A stretch of 6,046 nucleotides of DNA from Bacteroidales bacterium. GTDB lineage: Bacteria > Bacteroidota > Bacteroidia > Bacteroidales > JAADJA01. Where the stretch lies: positions 1 to 6,046 of the forward strand of contig JAOZLR010000167.1 of NCBI GenBank assembly GCA_029934735.1. The letters are read 5' to 3'. Below are positions 6,006-6,046 of the stretch, in pieces. The notes below the pieces were generated by a model that was not told the origin of the DNA, made no database searches, and was given only the letters and a program-made list of their open reading frames with translations. The stretch's first letter is position 1, and every line of letters starts with the position of its first letter. The translations under genes were made by a program, and so were the position numbers.

Positions 6006-6013
6006 TATCTTTG
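6006..6013 (+). promoter_or_regulatory. -7 element of the plus-strand gene at the right edge
   Basis: TATCTTTG followed by C is a perfect TAnnTTTGY match. The -33 position carries only TTA (5981-5983, 22 nt upstream) instead of TTG. A start site near 6019-6020 gives a short leader of about 15 nt before ATG 6035, in line with the nuclease promoter in this window. Confidence 0.55.
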
Positions 6014-6034
6014 CAAAAGTTTAAAAATGAAATT

Positions 6035-6046
6035 ATGACACGAAAT
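6035..6046 (+). CDS. Start of an unidentified plus-strand gene (MTRN...)
   Basis: The reading frame begins with ATG at 6035 (M-T-R-N) and runs off the window, so the product cannot be named. It is supported mainly by the good -7 element about 22 nt upstream. The earlier ATG at 6027 encodes only MKL before a TGA that overlaps the 6035 start codon as ATGA, so 6035 is the likelier start. It is divergent from the small peptide gene and shares its 233-nt control region. Confidence 0.4.

Overview
The window looks like a stretch of chromosome from a Bacteroidota bacterium, probably of the Bacteroidales/Marinilabiliales type. Three things point there. The largest protein ends in a type IX secretion (T9SS) type A sorting domain. 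The RNase H has the viroplasmin-RNase H architecture common in this phylum. Recognisable promoters follow the Bacteroidota pattern (TTG at -33, TAnnTTTGY at -7), and the genes lack Shine-Dalgarno sequences. Exact genus cannot be read from the sequence.

Layout, left to right. Positions 1-338 carry no gene. They hold a leftward promoter at the window edge and a GC-richer block of inverted repeats. Next come two minus-strand genes, 35 nt apart and probably one operon: the upstream gene (3569-4714) encodes a secreted endonuclease I with a C-terminal fibronectin-III-like module, and the downstream gene (339-3533) encodes a 1064-aa multidomain surface protein with two similar FN3-like modules, a lamin-tail domain and a T9SS signal. 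A well-formed promoter lies just upstream of the nuclease. The 157-nt gap before it contains a short regular array of TCTTG-like words. Beyond it lie a minus-strand viroplasmin/RNase HI gene (4872-5504) and a minus-strand 75-aa secreted or anchored Gly/Pro-rich peptide (5574-5801). A rho-independent terminator separates these two and sits almost on the start codon of the RNase H gene. The last 245 nt are a very AT-rich divergent promoter region, with operator-like palindromes and the first four codons of a plus-strand gene.

Functionally, the nuclease/lamin-tail pair is best read as an extracellular DNA-degradation unit: the nuclease cleaves nucleic acid outside the cytoplasm, and the partner is a T9SS-exported surface protein of unknown binding role. 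RNase H is a housekeeping cytoplasmic enzyme that removes RNA from RNA/DNA hybrids. The 75-aa peptide is a small envelope protein with a C-terminal sorting-signal-like end. No complete mobile element, CRISPR array, tRNA or rRNA was seen. I found no convincing new multi-gene system. The more unusual signals are the split nuclease/lamin-tail architecture with a shared FN3 module, the nested repeat block at 91-237, the 22-nt superperiodic array at 4805-4866 and the small peptide.
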